Shown here: one piece after another, positions 9,437 to 19,925 of the stretch | Position numbering within the stretch: position 1 is the first letter of the stretch | How the letters are laid out: each line of letters opens with the position of its first letter | Source of the DNA: Lampris incognitus | Taxonomy: Eukaryota > Chordata > Actinopteri > Lampriformes > Lampridae | Assembly (NCBI RefSeq): GCF_029633865.1 | Contig: NC_079217.1 | Coordinates: 54,236,479 to 54,300,478, forward strand | Length of the DNA stretch: 64,000 bases | Reading direction: 5' to 3' | Made by a program: the position numbers and the translations under genes | Notes under the pieces: model-generated | Database searches by the model: none | Seen by the model: only the letters and a program-made list of their open reading frames with translations | Told to the model about the DNA's origin: nothing

Positions 9437-11625
9437 TTTGCTCATCAGTTACACTCAGGTCAATCTTGCAATTTGCCCTCGCCATAGAACCCCTGGCAAT
9501 AGACTTCTCTCCAATCCTTTCATTAAAGGTCTAATTAGACACGGACACGAACACATACTGTCTTTATATGCAGATGATTTATTGTTATACATATCCGACC
9601 TTTCTGTTTCTGTCCCCGCAGCCCTTGCCACTTTCACATCCTTCGGTCACTTATCAGGGTATAAACGGAATTTTAGTAAAAGTGAGTTGATGCCACTTAA
9701 TGTGGCCGCAAAAGGTTTCTCTCTACATAACTGTCAATTTAAAACGGTTTATAATACTTTCACCTATCTCGGTGTACATGTCACAAACAGACTTGAAAAC
9801 CTCTTTCAGGCCAACTTTGTCCCCCTTTTAACCCGAACTAAGGACGATTTGGAACACTGGTCATTGCTGCACCTCTCTTTAGTTGCAAGAATTAATTCTA
9901 TTAAAATGAACACCCTTCCTAAATTCCTATATTGCTTTCAATGCCTACTGATTTCTCCTCCCAATAAGATTTTTGAAAAGATTGATGGCCTAATTTTACC
10001 TTTTATATGGGATGGAAAGTCTCATAGAATGCGAAAACAGCAGAGGCCCAAGTCAGACGGAGGCCTTGTGCTACCAGATTTCAGGTCAAGTACAGTCAAG
10101 TCCATTTTATTTGTATAGCCCAATATCGCAAATTTATAAATTGCCTCAGTGGGCTTAACAGCAACACAACATCCTGTCCTTAGACCCTCTCATTAGATAA
10201 GGAACAACTCCCTAAAAACAAAACCGCTTAAACAGGGAGAAAAAATAGGAAGAAACCTCGGGGAGAGCATCAGAGAAGGGATCTCTCTCCCAAGACGGAC
10301 AATGTGCAATGGATTTTGTGTTTACATAATTTACACAATACAACACTGAAAGAGGATAACAGAATCCAGGTCCTTCTACTGGGCTGCTAATCTCAGGATT
10401 ATTCAGTTCTGGTTGCAGAGCAAAGAAATATCCACACCCCCAGTTTGGCTAGAGATGGAGGCCGCCTCATGTGCACCGGCGTCATTGTCTTCCTTCGCTC
10501 ACTCTTCCATTACAGGCCCTCATCACTTCTTCACTAAAAATGTATGTGTCAAAACAACATTGAGCATCTGGAACCAATTTAGACGCCATTTTGGGTTTCA
10601 GACAACTTCTTTTGATGCCCCGGTGGCTTCAAATCCGGCTTTTCCCCCATCTATGGTGGACAGTGCCTTCTCACTGTGGTCTAGTTTTGGTATTAAAAGG
10701 TTCAGAGATCGCTAGTATATTAATAATACATTTCCTACATTTGAGCAACTCTCAACCAAATTCGGGCTTCCCAGACATCATTATTTTAGGTACTTACAGA
10801 TCCAGAGTTATAGCTGCAGCATATATCCTCGATTCCCTGCTCTTGCTGGTGACACACAGTTTTGACACTTTTCTTACCCCCCCTTCCTACTCTAAAAAGT
10901 ACCCTGACATTAGCCTATAGACAAATTTGTTCTCTACAGGCCACCTCATTAAACAATATTAAATCTTCATGGGAGGTAGAACTGGGTGAGGAAATATCTG
11001 ACGAATTATGGGTAGAGGCACTCAGAAGGGTACACACCTACTCTATCTGTGCCTGACACAGCCTCATCTAATGCAAACTCATTCACAGGCCTCACTGGAC
11101 CCAAGCAAGATTATCCAAAATTTACAAAGATGTTAGCCCTAACTGTGTAAAGTGTAACCAATCTCCTGCAAATCATGTTCATATGTTTTGGGGTTGCCCA
11201 TCTCTTGTTGGTTTTTGGGAAGACATATTTAACACACTCTGAAATAAGCAGCACAAATTGAACCAGACCCACTCATCGCCCTATTTGGGGTTGCCTCACC
11301 CACATTACGACTGACCAAAATGGACATAGTTGCCTTTCTCACCCTGTTGGTGAGACAATTGATCTTACTTAGATGGAAATCTCTGGCACCCCCTTCCCAT
11401 GCTCTCTGGATTAAAGCTGTTTTAAATTGCATAAAGCTGGAAAAAATTAGACATACACTTAGAGGATCCATATTTTGTGTTATGTGGACTCCTGTCTTTT
11501 CTCATATTAAGCCATTGCACCTTCCTGCAGTTCCAGAGTGATGTCTAACCATTTTTATAGTATATAAAATAAGAAATAATCAAGAATAAAGAACAATTTA
11601 TTGTCAAAAAAAAGAAAAGAAAAGA
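9437..11625 (+). mobile_element. L1-Tx1 LINE 3' fragment, 5' truncated, decayed
   Basis: It starts inside the reverse transcriptase: AIEPLAI-like remnant near 9480, then SLYADDLLLYIS near 9563, FGHLSGYK and PLNVAAKGFSLHNC. It runs through the thumb and C-terminal domain (LPFIWDG, GGLVLPDF) to an A-rich tail near 11607-11625. Only 9438-10118 is a long open frame; after a 279-bp insertion at 10088 the rest is broken by stops, though pieces at 10413-10715, 10862-11056 and 11320-11541 still read as ORF2. It belongs to the same broad family as the element at 1-8484 but is clearly older. Confidence 0.8.
10088..10366 (+). repeat. Short interspersed repeat inserted in an L1 fragment (family A)
   Basis: About 279 bp, beginning near the core TTGTATAGCCCAATATC and flanked by the duplicated 6-mer CAGGTC (10082-10087 and 10367-10372). 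It breaks the ORF2 remnant between LPDF and the downstream YWAAN. Related copies at 12741-12994 and 23473-23704 share the core, the CATCCTGTCCTTAGACCCTC block and GAACAACTCCCTAAA. No tRNA head was seen. A widespread fish repeat; I do not give it a name. Confidence 0.75.
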
Positions 11626-12159
11626 CAATCAATGCTTTGCGGAGAAGTACTTTATTATTTGCAAGCTTGTAAGGTCTACCTTGAACAGTAGAAATGAACT
11701 GGCCACCAGTTATAGACACAAAAAAATATCTGCTTTGCCATTATAAACAAGCCATTGTCTTTATTATCCCCCCCCCCAATTAGATGATATACATGTGATG
11801 ACCTTTATAGATGTTATATTTTATATTTCAACCGTCTGCTCTTTCAACTGTGCTCCAGCCCCACTCCACTATATGATATACGTAAAGTACCCCACTGGAT
11901 GGTATTTTGTTATATTTTGAATGTAGGCTTTTTCAACAGTGCCCCGGCCCTTTAAGTCCATGCTTTTTCAAAACGAGCCCCAGTCTCTCCCCCCGTTGGT
12001 TGTAAGGATTCTGTAGTTATTTTTGAAATGTTTCCTCTCCTCTCATTGGTTGCTGTGCACTGTAACTAGGGGCATGGCGCGGGGCAGCATGGCATTTATT
12101 GGCTGTATCTTCTATCTTCTTTGTTGTTTAACCACCTTAGCAGCTTGTACTACTATGAA
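11626..12159. other. Intergenic, no gene seen
   Basis: AT-rich sequence after the L1 tail. I see no open frame with family resemblance. A C run lies at 11770-11778. Confidence 0.5.
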
Positions 12160-12300
12160 TGAAAGTTTTTTCCCCTACATCTATCTTTATATCAACAAAT
12201 GAGCGGAATATCAATATAGATGTAGGGAAAAACCTTTTAATACAAAGCAGTACACGCTTGTTTCATGCGTCGCACACTCAACAGCTGCTAATGTGATTCA
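12160..12300. repeat. Inverted-arm repeat (family B)
   Basis: Two arms face each other: AAGTTTTTTCCCCTACATC (from 12163) and GATGTAGGGAAAAACCTTTT (from 12220). After the second arm comes CAGTACACGCTTGTTTCATG and CAACAGCTGCTAATG. The same modules recur at 54680-54985. Partial modules (CATGAAACAGGCTTGTACTG) also lie near 12615. Confidence 0.55.
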
Positions 12301-12740
12301 ACAAAGAAAAAACACAGTATATGTTGCCCCACGTCATGCTCCTGATTTCGGTGGACAGCACAATTGGAAGGGCAGGCAGTTAAAATATAAAAAATACAAC
12401 ATCTAATAAATGTCACACGTGTGTCATCTAATGGGGAGGGGGGGTGAGAGAATAATAAAGACATTTTACTTGTAGTTACAAAGAAGATATTTTTTCAGTG
12501 TTTACAGCTGATGGCCAGTTTGTTTCTTCTATTCAAGGTGGACATTTTGGGTGGACAGCACAGTTGGAAGGGCAGGCAGTGATCAGCTAATTGACAGCTG
12601 ATGATTGCTTATGGCATGAAACAGGCTTGTACTGTCTAATAAAGAATGCACTTGACTCTGGATATATATTTATATATATATTTATTTATTTATATAAATA
12701 ACACTCAGCAGTTCATCCTGAGGGGTGCTCTTACTGATGT

Positions 12741-12994
12741 ATTCATTATTTGTATAGCCCAATATCACACATTACAAATTTGTGTCAGTGGGCTTTACAG
12801 CAACACAACACCCTGTCCTTAGACCCTCTCATCGGATAAGGAACAACTCCCTAAAAAACCCCTTTAACGGGGAGAAAAAATAGGAAGAAACCTCAGGGAG
12901 AGCAACAGAGGAGGGATCTCTCTCCCAAGACGGACAACGTGCAATGGATGTTGTGTTCATACAATTTACAGAATACAACATTGAAAGAGGATAA
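12741..12994 (+). repeat. Short interspersed repeat (family A), second copy
   Basis: Shares TTTGTATAGCCCAATATCAC, GACCCTCTCATCGGATAAGG and the CTCTCTCCCAAGACGGACAA block with 10088-10366. It ends near GAAAGAGGATAAAC. Confidence 0.7.
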
Positions 12995-13039
12995 ACAGTG
13001 GTCCTGACACTCACTAACCCCTCGGTCCCCAATCTTTTC

Positions 13040-13140
13040 ATTTATCATACAGTCTCAGGCTGCTGGACTTCGAGTGGAACCCTCTGTGCATTGTGAGAAG
13101 TTTCCGTATCCTGATATCTGTGGCCTTTGATTTGAGGAGG
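13040..13140 (-). repeat. LINE reverse transcriptase tail fragment (family C)
   Basis: A short stretch reads RKLLTMHRGFHSKSSSLRLY on the minus strand. The same block, with MHGEVPLKSSTPRYN, is seen at 57425-57640 on the plus strand. This resembles the region after the RT of a fish non-LTR retrotransposon. It lies directly 3' of the coiled-coil gene. Confidence 0.5.
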
Positions 13141-13511
13141 ATAAACTCCTGAGAGAGTAGCACCATAGAAATGTGACTTATACACCGAAGCAACTTGTGT
13201 TTTTTTCCTCGCAACAATATGTTTTTTGCTGAGTAGGACTTATACTCCGGTGTGACTTGTAGTCTGGGAAAAACTATATATAGTGCTTGGTTAGTGACCA
13301 TCAGTTGTATACTACTTTTCACGATGCGTTGTGGGATACTTTGAGTCCACTATGTAGAGTATAGCGATTCTCGCCATACAGTCGGACAACACTACAAGTG
13401 AGTAGTGAGTGATTTCGGACACGGATCTTGTGGCTTGTGGGTGAAAGCTGTCCTTAAGCCTGTTGGTCTGGGCCCAGATGCTCTGGTACCATTTTCAACA
13501 GTGGAGGAACA

Positions 13512-13776
13512 TCAGCGGCGAACAATCCTCCTCAGCCTCTCAAAGAAGTGCTGGAGACGGCCCTTCTTGCGCTTAACTTTATGCTCTCTTCCTTCCTCAG
13601 CCTCTTCATCTTCGTTGGGGTCGGATGTTCCTGCCCTGGCCTCCTCAACTTCATCAGGGGAGGGTGTTTCTACCTTGGCCTCCTGTGCATTCTGATCAGG
13701 GGAGGATGTTTTTTCTTTGGCCGCCTCCTCTTTCTGCTTGGAGGAGTCCTTTCCCTGACAGGTTTTAGATGAAGCT
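13512..13776 (-). CDS. Coiled-coil gene, terminal exon
   Basis: 265 nt. The acceptor TATTTTACAG| gives the one base that completes the split Arg codon, then 87 codons to TGA (13514-13512). The encoded tail is acidic (PDEVEEARAGTSDPNEDEEA) and then strongly basic. Confidence 0.65.
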
Positions 13777-16700
13777 CTGTAAAATACAAAACTGTTGTCA
13801 TTCTACTGTCAATACACTATAATTTGTGCTACTGCTGTACACTGATTGTCTGACATTACAGCAAACTTATTTGATCCAGTTCACTGAGACACATGGCAAT
13901 GTTGTATACTTGTGTATAATGTACACCGTTTCTTCCACCTACCACTAGAAACACAGTGAACATACCTGTCTCTGTATTCTGTCCTTCTATCCATGGAGCT
14001 GTCCTCCTTTTCTTTATTGGCCAGGAGGACTTTTTCCTCCTGCTCCTCGAGGGCGGTGTCTCTCTGCAGGGCCTTCACCTGCTGCAGGAGCATGTCTCTG
14101 TCCAGAAGGATGGACTCCCGTTCTCGTTTCATGGCCTCCTTGGCAGAAAGAGTGGCATTTAACTCCTCCTCTGCCTGGAGGAGGGCAGCCACCAAATTTC
14201 CTTTGCTTTCCTCGCGTGGGGAAAGCTCGTCAGTGAGGAGTTCCACCTCTTCCTCCAGAGCCTTAATTTTCGCCATGGCAGCAGTTTGTAACTCCTGCTC
14301 TTTCAGGGCAGTTTCTCTCTGCAAGGCGGTGTCTCTCTGTACGGCCGCCACCTGCTGCAGGAGCACGTCTCTGTCCAGGAGGAGTAAGTCCTTTTCTCGA
14401 GCCATGATTTCCATGGCAGAAGTAGCGGCATTTAACTCCAGCTCCTTCAGGGTGCCGTGTCTCCACAGGGCCTCCAGGAGCACCTCCTTGTCCAAGATGA
14501 TGGACTCCATATCTTCCTCCATGGCCTCCTTGGCAGAAAGAGCAGCATTTAACTCCTCCTCTGCCTTGACAAGGGCGGCCGCCATCTTTTTGTTGGTCTG
14601 AAAAACCTCGTCAGCATGGCGTTCCAGCCTCTCCACCCTACGACCAAGCTCCATGGCAGCAATTTGAAGTAAAGGTTCCACCTTCAGTGCCGTGTCTTTC
14701 TGCAGGGTGGCATCTCTTTGCACAGCCTCCACCTGCTGCAGGAGCTCGTCTTTGTCCAGGAGGATTGACTCTTTTCCTTGCTCCATGGCCTTCTTGGCAG
14801 AAAGAGCGGCACTTAACTCCTCCTCTGCCTGGAAGGTTGCAGCCGCCATCTTTTCTTTGTGTTGCTCCCCTTGGGAAAGCTCGGCAGTGAAGAGTTCTAA
14901 CTGCTCCTCCAGAGCCTTAATTTTCACCATGGCAGCAGTGTGTAACTCCTGCTCCTTCAGGGCAGTGTCTCTCTGCAAAGCAGCATCTCTCTGTATGGCC
15001 TCCACCTGCTGCAGGAGTGCCTCCTTTTCTTGCTCCATGGCTTCCTTGGCAGAAAGAGCGGCATTTAACTCCTGCTCCTTCAGGGTGCCGTGTCTCCGCA
15101 GGGCCTCTAGACGCACCTCGTTGTCCAAGATGATGGACTCCATATCTTCCTCCATGGCCTCCTTGGCAGAAAGAGCAGCATTTAACTCATCCTCTGCCTT
15201 GACAAGGGCGGCCGCCATCAGGGTAGCATCTCTTTGCACAGCCTCCACCTGCTGCAGGAGCTCGTCTTTGTCCAGGAGGATTGACTCTTTTCCTTGCTCC
15301 ATGGCCTTCTTGGCAGAAAGAGCGGCACTTAACTCCTCCTCTGCCTGGAGGAGTGCAGCCGCCATCTTTTCTTTGTGTTGCTCCCCTCGGGAAAGCTCGT
15401 CAATGAGGAGTTCCACCTGCTCCTCAAGAGCCTGCATTTTCATCATGGCAGCAGTTTGTAACTCCTGCTCCCTTGGGGTGGTGTCTCTCAGCAAGAGCAC
15501 ATCTTTGTCCAGGATGACTGATTCCATGTCTTGCTCCATGGCATTCGTAGCAGAAAGAGCGGCATTTAACTCCACCACTGCCTGGCGGACGGCAGCCACT
15601 GTCTTTCTGTTGTTTGTTTGTTTTGTTGTTTGCTACACAACAGATGGAAAATATCAGTGAATATCTGTGATTAGATCTGCTCGACACATCAGTGGCAAAC
15701 ACGAAGTCTGTAAGCATCACTACAAGAACTGTCTCATTTCCCCCCCCATTTGTTGAGAAGGTAATGCCTGCAGCCCGCGGGAAGGCAGAGTTGGCCGTTC
15801 AGCCCCGCCCACAGGTCCAGCCCCGCCCGCCCACAATAGATTGACAGTGACAGCGATTTATGCAGAAAATAATTACTGTTTAACATAAGCCTGAGAGTTT
15901 CACGTTTTGTTCTACAATAATAATAATAATAATGTAACCGGTTATTTTCTTGTCCGGTGCGGGATTCGAAACGGGGTGTACTGCACCACAAGGCGACATC
16001 ACTAACCGCTCGGCTAAAGGGTCAAACCCGTCAGCTGGGGACTAATGTGTTTTATTAGTAGTTTACAATAATAATAAATCAATCTTATGTAGCGCGTTTC
16101 GAATACTCAAAGTCGCTTTACAATAAACGGGGTGAAACGACGACAGATAAACGTAACACAGACATGCAGGGGTGGATGGGAAGGGGGGGGGGTACGAGAG
16201 GGAGAAGCGGCAGCCACACACGACGCCAGCAGTACTCTCCCACTTGGCCAGATACAAAAGGGAAAGAAAAACAAACATCATAAATAGCATAAATCACAGA
16301 TGAAGTGTGAAGAGGTGACACAAATTATGGCCGTTAATACCACGACTGTTAATTCTGAAGCTATTGTGTGCTTCAAACTTCCATTAATTGCCTGTGTGGC
16401 TCAAAATTCGTTAAAAAGGGGGGTTGATTTTTGGGGATTATCTTGATGAACAAAACGTGTTGATATTATAAGCCTTTGTTCGCTACAGAATTTATTTCCG
16501 TCATTTATCCAAAATCCAAATTCATAATTTTAGGATTCACCTGACCTTTTCCCTTTTCCGGTTCCGGGTTAAAAAGGAGGGGGAAAGAAGAAACTCGCAT
16601 TATGTCGGTGAGTGTTAAGTTGCCTTGCTACAGTAATCTGATCGCTCGTTCAGATCTTATTAGGAATCAAACGCGTTTGATTGCAGTGACGTGTCGCCTT

Positions 16701-17341
16701 AATATGAACGTTAGGTTGTGTAGGTTGGTTAGTCACATGGCGTCGCGTTGTTAGCATGTAACGCTGGATCCGTTATTTTAAACGAGCGGCAGCGTCGCCG
16801 TCGTGTGACGGAGTATAAACCAGGCTTTCCACTGAGCCAACGTGCACAATAACTGCTGCTATTGTGCAGATATTAGTAACAGCTGGCTGGTTTGGGGGCA
16901 GGACCTGTGGGGTAAAATGCTAAATCAACAGCGCGGTGGGTAATCGATTTGGGCTTGGGAGCGAAGCGCGGTCGTAATGAATGTGGGCGGGGCTGCACAG
17001 ACACGACGTCCAACTCCGCATTCCGGCAGGCTGCCGCCGGTACTACTTGGCATCTGTCTGGCTTGGCCCGTTTTTTCATTTTTTTTTCTTCATTTTTTTA
17101 ACTTTATGAACATAGTCCAAAATTTTCAGACACTCAGTCGTTAAGTGAAACATACACCCTTAAATAATTTACACTTATACGAGTGAAAATGGAAAAAGGC
17201 AGAAATCAAATTAAATATGCAAAGTAAACAAATTAATTAGCTTAAAATGGCTTCGCCTGTTTTTACCTGCTGACCGGACTCTTGGTTCAGACCAGCTCTT
17301 GCGTTTTCATGTCCTTGGTGGTGAACGTCGTCCTGCTTCAT
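13512..17341 (-). CDS. Three-exon gene for a repetitive coiled-coil protein, unrecognised
   Basis: Exons 17341-17267, 15632-13966 and 13776-13512 join in frame to a predicted 668-residue protein. The middle exon has eight copies of a motif around ELNAALSAKEAMEQ, each followed by an acidic-basic heptad stretch (LLDKDELLQQVEAVQRDA). Copies 2-4 and 5-7 form a larger unit repeated twice. An acidic, Pro/Ser-rich segment follows, then the basic end KRKKGRLQHFFERLRRIVRR. No signal peptide or membrane segment is seen, so an intracellular oligomer is likely; function unknown. It could be a lineage-specific gene or a relative of a larger coiled-coil family. Introns, phases and a TATA box support a real gene; transcription is not shown. 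Confidence 0.65.
13966..15632 (-). CDS. Coiled-coil gene, exon 2 (repeat-bearing)
   Basis: 1667 nt, open throughout. The acceptor follows TTTTCCATCTGTTGTGTAG; upstream of it the frame meets a stop at once (TAG inside the acceptor). There is no in-frame ATG at the start, only a GTG at 15599, which argues for an internal exon. It ends at donor GACAG|GTATGT with two spare bases. DNA blocks at about 14700-14870 and 15222-15350 are nearly identical, so the internal duplication is recent. Confidence 0.75.
15905..16020 (-). repeat. tRNA-derived SINE
   Basis: On the minus strand a tRNA-like head runs AGCCGAGCGGTTAGTGATG (A-box part) to GTTTCGAATCCC (B box), then a short tail ending in ATT repeats (15918-15933). 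It lies in intron 1 of the coiled-coil gene, on the same strand. Degenerate acceptor stem, so not a functional tRNA gene. Confidence 0.65.
16060..16270 (-). repeat. Short interspersed repeat (family D)
   Basis: On the minus strand it contains GGGAGAGTACTGCTGGCGTC, GTTTCACCCCGTTTATTG and TAAAGCGACTTTGAGTATTC and ends in an ATT-rich tail. A second copy lies on the plus strand at 53245-53450. Confidence 0.65.
16271..17266. other. Intron 1 of the coiled-coil gene, CpG-bearing, no clear gene
   Basis: It holds CpG-rich stretches near 16650-17040. On the plus strand a pyrimidine tract (CCTTTTCCCTTTTCC, about 16548) is followed by ATGTCG|GTGAGT at 16601. This could be an opposite-strand first exon, but no downstream exon was found. 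Confidence 0.4.
17267..17341 (-). CDS. Coiled-coil gene, exon 1 coding part
   Basis: 25 codons from ATG (17341-17339, context AAGATGA), starting MKQDDVHHQGHENAR and ending at a codon boundary with donor CAG|GTAAAA. Too short to appear as an isolated long ORF; the phase matches exon 2. Confidence 0.6.
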
Positions 17342-17430
17342 CTTTCCTTTCGCACTTTCTGTCTGCGACTCGGGAGTCTGACCTGTTCTGTCCACCGCGA
17401 ATCACCAACTGACTCCGCCGCCGCTGTGCG

Positions 17431-17444
17431 GCCTTTTATAAGGC
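17431..17444 (-). promoter_or_regulatory. TATA box of the coiled-coil gene
   Basis: GCCTTATAAAAGGC on the coding strand, about 90 bases upstream of the ATG, in a GC-rich stretch (GCGGCGGCGGAG just after). This places a start site near 17405 with a 5' leader of about 60 bases. Confidence 0.6.
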
Positions 17445-17559
17445 ACGACGCCCAAATGGAACGCAACATGATTGACAGATTCTTTCTTACACATTCTAGA
17501 ACAATCGGTTGGTTGTTTGTTTTTAAACATGGAAAACACACCGCAGAATGAATTGAAAT

Positions 17560-18729
17560 TATTTCAGTAAAATGACTGGTACAGAAATATTAAATGTGTT
17601 CACTATACAAGCCTTAAAATTTACTTCATATTTTAAAACCTGTGGGCACTTTCTGGAGCGCAGGACCTTCCCATGCCATTCTGTAGCTGAGCCGTCACTC
17701 CAAGTACCCAACTCCACAACCAGCCAGAAACGCACAAAAACCGACTGCAATCCAGCATCAATATCTGTCCCTAAATTCACACCGGGGATGTGCTAAGCTC
17801 TGGGTGACGGATCGAGATCGGCGGGCCAGAAAGGCATGCAAAATGACGACAAAAACACTAAAAACAACTTCTGGGGATCTCACAATTGCAAATCCAACTC
17901 TATGAATGATCAACTTTTAGGTTATCGTGCACATTTTTAATACGCCATCTTTTTTATTGCGAACGCGCACGTTTGTAAACACTGTTGGTGCGTTCTTCTG
18001 TCCACAATTTATCAGCTGACATACTGTTAACATCTGGGATTTTGGAGTGTTTTATTTTCTGTATTGATGAAACAGGTCGCTTGCAAGCCTTAACTTGATT
18101 TAATCTGCAGTTCCAAGCCCCCCACGGCGTGAGCAATGCGTTGCACATTGTGGCCCCTCACTCATGGACGACCTGAGAGGGACGCTTAGCTGGGACGTTT
18201 AGTAGCACGCGCTTCTGCTAATCGCGTGCTCGTTATTCTTTGATATATTAATTTATACATTTCAAAGTTGATCGGAGTAATCTGACCAAAACGCTTCCAC
18301 TTCATTAAGTGCGCGCAGCAGAGGGGCGCCGTGGGTCTGGACGGCAACAGGCAACAAAGAGAACACAAATAAGATTTTTGGTTTTTTACTTAAACAGGCC
18401 CAAGTGACCTTAAAAGATTTGCAGCATTTTGAAATCAGAGTTAACAACTGGCTGTTAATTTATCACAACAAATAAAACAAAGATGCTACAGCAGTCTTTT
18501 CTGTTTTAAGTTAAATTATACATTTCAGATAAAAAATTAATGGTCCATAGCCTTGAAATAAATAAAATTTAAATGTTATATAACATCAAACACGATGAGT
18601 GAAATGTAAACCTGCTATAGAGCAGTTGATTTCTGCTGAATTATATTAGTATCATTTGAATATTGAACAAAGTGACAATAGTATAAAAAACAAGGAACTA
18701 TTATGGCTTTCATTGGAAATGGCTATTTA
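17560..18729. other. Intergenic, no gene seen
   Basis: Upstream of the coiled-coil gene. Short open frames here show no family resemblance, and I found no terminal repeats. Confidence 0.45.
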
Positions 18730-18971
18730 GGGCTTCTCTTTCACCATTGTTGGCAAGTTCTTTGCAAAATGAAGCATTTCAGTTTTTTCACAGGCTAATC
18801 TGTTCCTCTTCGTCCACCACAATGATTTTTCAGACTGTAGAATAGATTCAAATTCAGAAATTCGTTGGATTTCCACACATGATTTGGTCCATAACAGTTT
18901 TGTCATTTCAAAAGTAAAAGCAATTGTCTCATAATAGCAAATATTGTACAGGTGTCTGACACAAACAATTT
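18730..18971 (-). CDS. Unassigned open frame cut off by a Gypsy LTR, possible terminal exon
   Basis: About 80 codons are open from the LTR edge to a stop near 18736, reading YYETIAFTFEMTKLLWTKSC, then EIQRISEFESILQSEKSLWW and ending NLPTMVKEKP. Aromatic and charged residues are balanced as in a real protein, unlike the noise around it. A possible acceptor, TTGTTTGTGTCAG, lies in the first bases after the LTR, so this could be the last exon of a gene whose intron took the Gypsy insertion. I do not recognise the protein. It could also be a transposase remnant or chance. Confidence 0.3.
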
Positions 18972-19187
18972 TGTAATATATTGGGACTTATGTTAATACG
19001 CATGCTCTCTGGTTAGTCTTTGATGGGGGGCTCTCGCGAGGCGAGACTAGGAAGTAATGTTAAGTATGAGCCGAACTGGAGGGAACGCAGATGTAGCCTG
19101 ATGGCTGAGTATCCTAACTTTGCTAAGTTCTAAGTAAAGAGTTCGTTTACAACCAATGTCTCTCTCGTCTCTAAGTCGAATCCTACA
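18972..19187 (+). repeat. 5' LTR of the Mag-like Gypsy element
   Basis: 216 bp, TGTAATATATTGGG to CGAATCCTACA. It differs from the 3' LTR at four A/G positions, including CGCG versus CACG in the GGGGGGCTCTC block. Confidence 0.93.
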
Positions 19188-19188
19188 C

Positions 19189-19206
19189 TGGCGACGAAGC
19201 GGATCC
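19189..19206 (+). other. Primer binding site, probably tRNA-Ser
   Basis: TGGCGACGAAGCGGATCC starts one base after the LTR. The first nine bases match the complement of the tRNA-Ser(GCT) 3' end as I recall it; the rest does not, so the tRNA call is tentative. Confidence 0.6.
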
Positions 19207-19305
19207 GAACTCCAACAGTTCCGAACAGTTTATTAATGGAAATCAGCAACCTCCGATATTCTACTACAGCTTTGAGGAATCTGTGAGTAGCCTAACGACA
19301 TCACC

Positions 19306-19925
19306 ATGACCATGCTGGGTCGCATAGAAGAGTTTGATGAAGGCTCCGGTACTGCCATTGAGGAGTATATTGAGAGACTGGAATGTGGAGTAGATGGGGA
19401 GGAGAAGAAACGCGCTATTTTGCTTAGCGTCTGTGGTGCTGCAACGTATTCTACACTACGTTCGGTGGTCGCTCCCGTCCTTCCTACGGTCGCCAGCTAT
19501 GAAAACTTAGTATCGGCCTTGAAGCGCCACTACAGTCCTCCTCCATCACAATTTGTTCAGCGTTTTCAGTTTCACAATTGCAAACAAAAGGAAGGCCAAG
19601 GAATCTCCAGCTACATTGCTGAACTCCGTAAACTCAGTGCATTGCGCTTTTGGTGACCAACTGGAAGCCATGCTGCGTGACAGAATTGTCTGTGGGGTGC
19701 TAGATGAAGCGCTTCAGCGCCGCCTGCTGGCTGAAAAGGAACTCACATTCAAAGCAGCAGAGGAGAAAGCCCTTGCAGCGGAAACAGCCACGTTAAATGC
19801 GCGAATACTACAACCAAACTAGCTGGGACCACCACAGTCAGCAGAAGTTCATCAGACTGCACAAAGTCAAACCGTTTTGAAAGTGAAACAAACAGTAGCA
19901 GAAGTATGTCGCTATTGCAAAAAAA
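19306..19925 (+). pseudogene. gag: Gag of the Mag-like Gypsy element, frameshifted
   Basis: Begins MTMLGRIEEFDEGSG, followed by a typical capsid stretch (VASYENLVSALKRHY, FQFHNCKQKEGQGISSYIAE). The frame breaks near 19645; the protein resumes as FGDQLEAMLRDRIVCG in another frame. A stop follows near 19820. The zinc knuckle CX2CX4HX4C is encoded at 19907-19948 but is split between two frames at a seven-A run (19920-19926). Since the knuckle itself is cut, this looks like an indel rather than a programmed shift. Confidence 0.8.

Noticed and set aside
13993-15660. Long plus-strand open frames (202 and 322 codons) over the coiled-coil exon
   Set aside because: Ser/Arg/Ala-rich mirror of the heptad codons on the minus strand; the minus-strand model has splice sites, phase agreement and a start.
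15947-16020. tRNA gene on the minus strand
   Set aside because: B box and part of the A box are present, but the acceptor stem does not pair and a SINE tail follows.
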